This document shows, one piece after another, positions 19,349-24,396 of a DNA stretch of 24,396 bases (its first letter is position 1; the number at the start of each line of letters is the position of its first letter). The stretch lies in contig JAOXYB010066945.1 of NCBI GenBank assembly GCA_028565635.1, positions 1-24,396 of the forward strand, in the 5' to 3' direction. The stretch is from Phoronis ovalis. Taxonomy: Eukaryota; Phoronida; Phoronidae. Made by a program: the position numbers and the translations under genes. The notes beneath the pieces are model-generated. The model saw only the letters and a program-made list of their open reading frames with translations. It was not told where the DNA came from and did not search any database.

Positions 19349-22300
19349 CTGTAAATAGAATCACATAATTATGTATAACTTGCTATTTAAACCATAGTAT
19401 ACACCTCAGTTACAGGTATAGATACAGTGTATCAGCCAATGACATTAAAGGCAATATATCTTAATCAAATTACTGGTATGTATAAAGTGTTGACTTTGAA
19501 AGCTATTTACTAGGAGTAATGAAGAGTTTTCTAATGCTCTTTTCCTGTTACTTAATATTTGTATTCAAGAATTAACAAGAGAGTTACAAAAAAAAAATTA
19601 ACTCACAAAGTATATAACAGAAATGATTTTTGTATGTCACCCAAAAACAAGTTGCAACAACAGGAACTGTTGACTTAACATCTAACAGTTCTGGAATTCA
19701 ACTAGTCCATTAATCAAAAGAGGTGTTTCAACATTAAACTATGAGGGTCATGTGTCCTGTCGACAGGGTATTTCCTCTTCATTTATTTTGTTTGCGACAA
19801 AATAACTCCAGTACATATGATGATACAAACCTGATGAACTTTATAAAAAGGACATTTGCTAGTTGAAAACTTACCATCAAGAAGGTCATCCTGAGACTGA
19901 CTTTTTGTAGAATTTTTTGGCATCAAATCTTTCGAAGATATTCTGTACACCCAGTGATCACAGCTTATTGAGCATGTAGAGCTGGCTGAACTCTGACTAG
20001 AACGTCTTTGGTAAAATAACATATATGCTGCTCGGGTAACAACTTGATTTTCATTTACTGGAGTCACTTTCTGGTCATCAAATGAATACCAGCTTCCATT
20101 CGCAGGGTTTCGACAGAAAGCTTAAAATAAGAAATAATGAAGCAATGGCACTGTATATAATTCAATCCTGCTCTTATTTGCATTTTTTACTTAATTGCAT
20201 GTGTGAGGCACTTATTACTCAATAAAAATTTAATAATGTATTTACACAACATCAGGTATTCTTGCCGCATTATTCTGCCTTAATTTTTAACTAGTATATT
20301 TTAATATTTAACAAAATCTACTATTGTATCTTTTGTCATATAAGTCCACATGTACAAATATTCAGCACTATATGCAGGTGCCACCATGCTTTCAGGTTGC
20401 TTTATTAAAAGTGTACTGCTAAGTAGTTATAATTCACTCAAACATTACTGAGTAAGTAAGCTATTTAAACCTGGAACAATTTATTTATATCACAGTAAAC
20501 TGTAGTTTTAAAAGGTATAAATTTGTTTCAATACCTGTATAATGGCCACCTTGCATATTACCATAATGATTACACACTGCATATAGATCATAGACATATT
20601 CATCATCATGGTGATGTCCATGCCGCTGTCGTCGCCATGGAGACCAGTGCGCTTGTGAGTGATTGCGCTTCAAAACATGGTGACTCATATCAAGGCCACT
20701 GACAGGAAAGTCGACCAATGTGTTTAATTTAGACCTTTTCACTCCTGTCTGTAAACATAACAGAAATTAAAACAATACCTTTCAAGTACTAGATGTTTTT
20801 GTTTAATAAAGTGACTTAATTTTACAAATCCCTTGAAATAAAATAATAATGCCAAATGAGCCTCAATCTAAGCTCTATGCCCGAACATTTTCATCTTGCT
20901 CACAAATAAGAGGGTCATATTATCCTGAAGAAAACATGCATCTACATTTTATTTGCAAGATATAGAGCATATTCATACAAACCTGCTTAAACCGCTTCAA
21001 ATGGACAACCATTACTTCTGGTAACGACCAAAGACCAAGTGTCTTAGTTGTTCCTTGCTGAAGCTTCTTACAATTAGGACATTTCCACGCATCATCAGAG
21101 CCAAGCTATAGAAAAAAACAATTTGGAGGTGTTTAGTACAAAACATTTAAATTTACTACTGCCTATAGTGCAAAAATAAATAAGTAACTGCAAACTAATT
21201 ATTTTTATAGTTTTCTTGGTTATTGTTGCCAGAAAATGGTAAAGAATTGAAAACCTACGTTTTGCTCACTTTTTGTTAGCATAAGCCAAATGTTTTTAAG
21301 CAGTGAAGCAAATGTCCTTTCTCGCACATAAATTCCTCAAACTGTGCAGCTTCCTATAATCTAAAGACGTGCTTTACCATCAGAATTTACTCAGTTGACT
21401 GTAGGCAGATATATATTACCCCCATCTTAGTCTTAAACATTTTTAACAGCTACATATTGTCAAGGAGCGAAGTTGGGACAACTATGAGCATGGTTAACAT
21501 AAATTGTGCATCCTTCATTATATGTGAATGCTGCCCAGGACAGACTTTGCGACCATGGAATAAAGGTATGAGCTGCAGGAAGAAAAAATGGAGCTAGTAG
21601 ATTAGCAATCTAGACTTAAAGACACCGACCTTTTCTTCCCTCGTATATAATTCAAAACACTGTTGGAGGTTAGCTAAGGCAGGTTGCTGGTGTTCGAACT
21701 TTATTTGCCGAACGCTAAAATGTTCATCTCTGACATCGTCACGGGTGTTTAAGAACCTGTAAATTTATTAAATATGTCAAAATGAATAACAAACGCAACA
21801 AACTGTTTGGCGTGTGATTATCAAGCAATATGCATATTACAATGAGATTGGTAACAACATTCATTAAGTCTCGAAAAATAGAAAGCATTTCATGATATTT
21901 CAAAAATTGCGCCTTCCTTACTTGTAATGTTAATTGTAACTAAGATTTGCAAGTTACAAAACTTGACAGAAAATATGTTACTTGCTTTAATTACTAAACT
22001 TACATTTTTATCAATTAATACACAGATTCCCAAAAGGGCACTTCTTTACTATAGATCTTCAAGATACATTATAATTTGTTCTATTTTTATATCTGTTTCA
22101 ACATATTATAATTTTCAAGTAAAATAGAACACTATATAACAAATTTTAAAACTGTTTTGGAATGTATCTTTCGTTACAAATGTTTAATACTAACTGCTGT
22201 TTAGTGTGTGGTTCCCATTCAGCATATAGTTTCAAATGAACCGGTCCTCCATCCTTTGCCTGATCTGATAAGGCTCTAAAATATATAATCGTATTTATTA

Positions 22301-23932
22301 AGCACATTTTCAAAGTTAAATATAATTACTGGCTCAATAGAAATACCAATTAAATGTAGTTTTACTTAACATTTACACAAAGAGATGAACAGCAGACAAT
22401 CATGCTATAAAAGAAAACTACCTATCAAAATTTAAAATATGAACCCATTGTTGTGTAATTATGTTACAATCACATCGTTTAGATGACTTACATTTGACTA
22501 TGCACATAGAGTCAAATGAAAGCAATGCAGACAATGTCTTTTAGAAGTTATAATTAAGATACTTTCTTTTACTCAAAATCAACAAAAAGGTGCATTTTCT
22601 GTCCGATAAGGAAATTTTGCACTGTGTCCACATTCCATTGATACAGATCAAAACTCATTAACTATACCTACTTTTCAACATTTGCAGAAAACAATGGGAG
22701 GTCCAAATCAGAAGAAATATAACTCTTCCCTTGCAGTCCACCAAATACACGAAGACGGAATAGTGAGCGCTCCTGGAAGCAAAATTTTAAGATGAAAGCA
22801 AGAATTTGAATGTGACCATTTTTTCCATTCTGTTTTTGAACTTGATATATTCAAATAATAAATTTTATGGACTACATGATTTCATTTAAGAAGGTTGAAT
22901 ACAAACTTATGACAAACATGTGACGGCAAACTTTACGTTTATGAACTGAATGTGTTGGGCACTAGCCAAACAAAATAAATTCGATTTTACTTTACCTGTA
23001 GAATAATATTGCTTGATTTGAGGTCATCCAGCATATGACTTAAAATATCTTCGTGAAGATGGTCATAGTCGCAGTCTCGTGGAACTGTTAGTAAAAGTGG
23101 GCTACCAAACCTATAATAAATTATACCCAACAACATCAGTAACATGTTATACGCAGCACAGATTTCAATAAGCAACCAAAGTAAACCTTTTTCTACCATT
23201 TCCCAGAAAAGGATTCAGATGTTTTTTATTCCCAAATGAGAACAATTCAGAAACAAGAACCAAAGACTGAATTGCATCTGACAGATTAATAAAGCTACAA
23301 GGCCACAGCAACCTCAAATAAGGAAGTAAATATAGTTCGTTATGTGAGCTGGAGAAAGTGAAATCATGATAAAGCATCATTTATTTCTGATGCTCTCACG
23401 AGATTTGAAATAAAACTAGCAAAATGACCACAAGAATTCTATTTATTTTGTTAGTATATTTGTGAATTGCAATTCATGATCACTTGCATGGCATCTTAGG
23501 AAATTTGCTTACTTTTAAAACCTTGCCTGGAGCTATAGGATTAGTTTGTTTCCATTTAAGCAGTATTCGGTAATCAAACAACTTCAGTAACAATGCCATG
23601 TACATTCTATATGTAGGTTGTATACTATGCATTTGATACCTTGCAAAATTACTTAAATTTTGAAATTAAGAGATTCTTTTTTAAAATTTGACACTACACA
23701 AACAAACAGTTGTGAAGAGGTATACATACTTCTTTCCTTGGTTTCCAATGCCCTGCATGTTCAACACTAAAAGTATTAAGTTTCCTGCTCCTGAGTCCTC
23801 CTTTGAGTTGGCTTTCGATTGGGTAGGGAATTCAATGGCATACAGATTATCTGCTTCATGGATTTCCGACACCGGCTGTGCGTCATAAAAGGTCCGGTTA
23901 TATCCATTATAGTAAATATCACATAAAATCAG
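18987..23932 (-). CDS. USP31/43: Ubiquitin carboxyl-terminal hydrolase, USP31/USP43 group, 3' nine exons (5'-truncated)
   Basis: Joined in transcript order: 23932-23730, 23110-22996, 22772-22672, 22275-22195, 21756-21630, 21105-20983, 20748-20535, 20120-19875, 19348-18987. The total is 1572 nt, 523 residues plus TAA, with all phases consistent. The C19-type cysteine protease cleaves ubiquitin from substrates. Visible landmarks: [13 protein letters not shown], zinc-ligand CPNC (C218, C221), VVHLKRF, His box [20 protein letters not shown] (catalytic H319) and Asp box WYSFDDQKV (D336), with the domain closing at YMLFYQRR (361). The Ser-rich DHW stretch just after the domain is typical of USP31/USP43. 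The catalytic Cys box and first CxxC are outside the window. The 162-residue tail after the domain is much shorter than the long C-termini of vertebrate USP31 and USP43. Confidence 0.9.
19875..20120 (-). CDS. USP31/43: USP31/43 exon (to residue 403), catalytic Asp box and end of domain
   Basis: The acceptor is TTATTTTAAG and the donor is GATG|GTAAGT. It encodes [20 protein letters not shown] and then [10 protein letters not shown]. The putative catalytic Asp codon is at 20079-20077 (first D of FDD). The Ser-rich CDHWVYRIS that follows is shared with USP31/USP43. Confidence 0.95.
20535..20748 (-). CDS. USP31/43: USP31/43 exon (to residue 321), catalytic His box
   Basis: The acceptor is TTATGTTTACAG and the donor is TATACAG|GTATTG. 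It starts [20 protein letters not shown], has a basic/His-rich loop ([12 protein letters not shown]), then [19 protein letters not shown]. The catalytic His codon is at 20544-20542. Confidence 0.95.
20983..21105 (-). CDS. USP31/43: USP31/43 exon (residues 210-250), zinc ligands
   Basis: The acceptor is TTTTTTTCTATAG and the donor is AAGCAG|GTTTGT; 41 residues, phase 0. It includes [20 protein letters not shown] and [17 protein letters not shown] is the second zinc-binding pair of the USP fingers. Confidence 0.95.
21630..21756 (-). CDS. USP31/43: USP31/43 exon (to residue 209), CFELYT box
   Basis: The acceptor is AATAAATTTACAG and the donor is AAAG|GTCGGT, which is weak. It encodes [20 protein letters not shown] through [15 protein letters not shown]. 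The ECFELYTKEE-like end is highly conserved in USPs and runs straight into the next exon, so the boundary is supported by homology despite the poor donor. Confidence 0.9.
22195..22275 (-). CDS. USP31/43: USP31/43 exon (to residue 166 plus split codon)
   Basis: The acceptor is ATATATTTTAG and the donor is CAGCA|GTTAGT; 81 nt. It encodes [20 protein letters not shown] followed by EPHTKQ. The LxxEW stretch is the strand that in family members leads to the Cys-Phe box. Confidence 0.85.
22672..22772 (-). CDS. USP31/43: USP31/43 exon (to residue 139 plus split codon)
   Basis: The acceptor is TTTTGCTTCCAG and the donor is GAAAA|GTAGGT, phase 0 in and phase 2 out. It encodes [20 protein letters not shown] and [13 protein letters not shown]. 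Confidence 0.8.
22996..23110 (-). CDS. USP31/43: USP31/43 exon (to residue 106)
   Basis: The acceptor is ATAATTTATTATAG and the donor is CTACAG|GTAAAG. It encodes [20 protein letters not shown] and an amphipathic helix ending SSNIILQ, matching the family pattern of FG.P.L..... followed by a helix in the insert. The frame is open far upstream of the acceptor, but that part is hydrophobic intron sequence. Confidence 0.85.
23730..23932 (-). CDS. USP31/43: USP31/43 exon (fragment residues 1-67), ubiquitin-like insert
   Basis: On the minus strand the acceptor is CTGTATTTTCAG and the donor is AAGAA|GTATGT, ending in phase 2. It encodes [20 protein letters not shown], then [17 protein letters not shown], which resembles the ubiquitin-like insertion seen in large USPs, and ends [15 protein letters not shown]. 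Confidence 0.85.
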
Positions 23933-24036
23933 CTGAAAATACAGTACTGTTCATTAACTTCCAAACATCCTAGCTACTGTTTGAATGGACATATAACTTT
24001 TATAGCCCCTAGAAACGGAGCCCAAAATTTTTGCAC

Positions 24037-24128
24037 AATTAGTGTCTGGGTTAAATGCTAGGGTTGGAATTAGTGTCTGGGTTAAATGCTAGGGTTGGAA
24101 TTAGTGTCTGGGTTAAATGCTAGGGTTG
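24037..24128. repeat. 31-bp minisatellite, three copies
   Basis: The unit AATTAGTGTCTGGGTTAAAT + GCTAGGGTTGG occurs at 24037-24067 and 24068-24098, and all but its last base at 24099-24128. The copies are identical, so the array is young. The unit contains TAGGGTT and GGGTTA words that recall telomere repeats, which may be chance. Confidence 0.95.
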
Positions 24129-24236
24129 TTGCCAAGAAGGTATTTAACGTACAACTAAGCAGCAGGCAAGGAACATACCACGTGGACAGTAAAAATTGTT
24201 GAAGATGAGAATGCAAGTAATCTACTGGACGCGGTT

Positions 24237-24256
24237 ACACACCAATAGTGGTGTGT
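24237..24256. repeat. Perfect 8-bp hairpin ACACACCA-ATAG-TGGTGTGT
   Basis: An inverted repeat with a 4-base loop in the GC-richer terminal stretch. Likely part of the same unidentified repeat. No terminator or RNA role is implied. Confidence 0.7.
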
Positions 24257-24396
24257 GCCTGGACTTTGTCCCGGGGGGGGGTGGTCAATATGAAAGTGGG
24301 TACGCATGTTCCAACAAAGTTTCGCGTGAAAGGGTATGTTTTTCGAACCGCCGGCGCGTAACACGCGTTACGTGCTTAGGGTCTGTTTTTTGGCTA

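Larger units (their letters stand above)
19349..23729 (-). other. Introns of the USP31/43 gene longer than 300 bases
   Basis: These are 19349-19874, 20121-20534, 21106-21629, 21757-22194, 22276-22671 and 23111-23729. All are AT-rich. I see no repeats, RNA genes or coding remnants in them. Small introns are 20749-20982 and 22773-22995. Confidence 0.6.
23933..24396 (-). other. Upstream intron sequence of the USP gene, turning GC-richer at the window edge
   Basis: No further USP exon is recognised. From about 24220 the base composition changes abruptly (CpG words such as CGCG, a run of nine G near 24273, and CGTAAC...GTTACG), unlike the AT-rich neighbours. This suggests part of an inserted repeat that continues past the window. 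Confidence 0.45.

Noticed and set aside
22987-23199. Minus-strand frame starting [12 protein letters not shown], looking like a signal peptide
   Set aside because: The hydrophobic start is intron read-through upstream of the USP exon acceptor at 23111-23112.
1-24396. Search for tRNA, rRNA, spliced-leader, CRISPR or prokaryotic operon features
   Set aside because: No clover-leaf motifs, conserved rRNA words, regularly spaced short direct repeats or Shine-Dalgarno-led gene strings were seen.

Overview
This is a eukaryotic, almost certainly animal, genomic window. It is AT-rich, the coding sequence is cut into many short exons with GT...AG introns of about 200 to 1100 bases, and small transposon remnants lie in introns and between genes. 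Two multi-exon protein genes converge on each other. The proteins point to a non-vertebrate metazoan with flagellated sperm or motile cilia, but I cannot name the phylum from sequence alone.

Positions 955-15809, plus strand: a QRICH2-like gene (DUF4795 family). I can thread 21 exons through it in one open frame, 4521 nt or 1506 residues plus stop, and every exon-exon phase matches. The 5' end lies outside the window. The protein has an N-terminal acidic/helical part, a large low-complexity exon with three tandem repeats of about 44 residues and a short polyQ tract, a long coiled-coil middle with a second large exon carrying two 31-residue repeats, and a conserved C-terminal block with CISC, CQGH and SCGGNH motifs followed by a proline/serine-rich tail. 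QRICH2 in mammals is needed to build the sperm flagellum.

Positions 15810-18986: 3' untranslated and intergenic sequence between the two stop codons. It holds several AATAAA signals for the plus gene, a fold-back (MITE-like) element at 17564-18011, a perfect GGGGGTACCCCC palindrome and probable minus-strand 3' UTR.

Positions 23932 down to 18987, minus strand: the 3' nine exons (523 residues plus stop) of a ubiquitin-specific protease of the USP31/USP43 group. They contain the second zinc CxxC, the His box, the Asp box and a short tail ending in a class I PDZ-ligand-like ETAV. The catalytic Cys box and the first zinc CxxC lie upstream, outside the window.

Other elements: three tandem units of about 240-250 bp at 1 to about 540, each with a DR1-type AGGTCA-like pair; a 378-bp element with 23-bp terminal inverted repeats in an intron (9787-10164) and a decayed relative at about 6790-6938; a three-copy 31-bp minisatellite at 24037-24128. 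I found no RNA genes, CRISPR arrays or prokaryotic features. The two genes have no evident functional link beyond their tail-to-tail arrangement.
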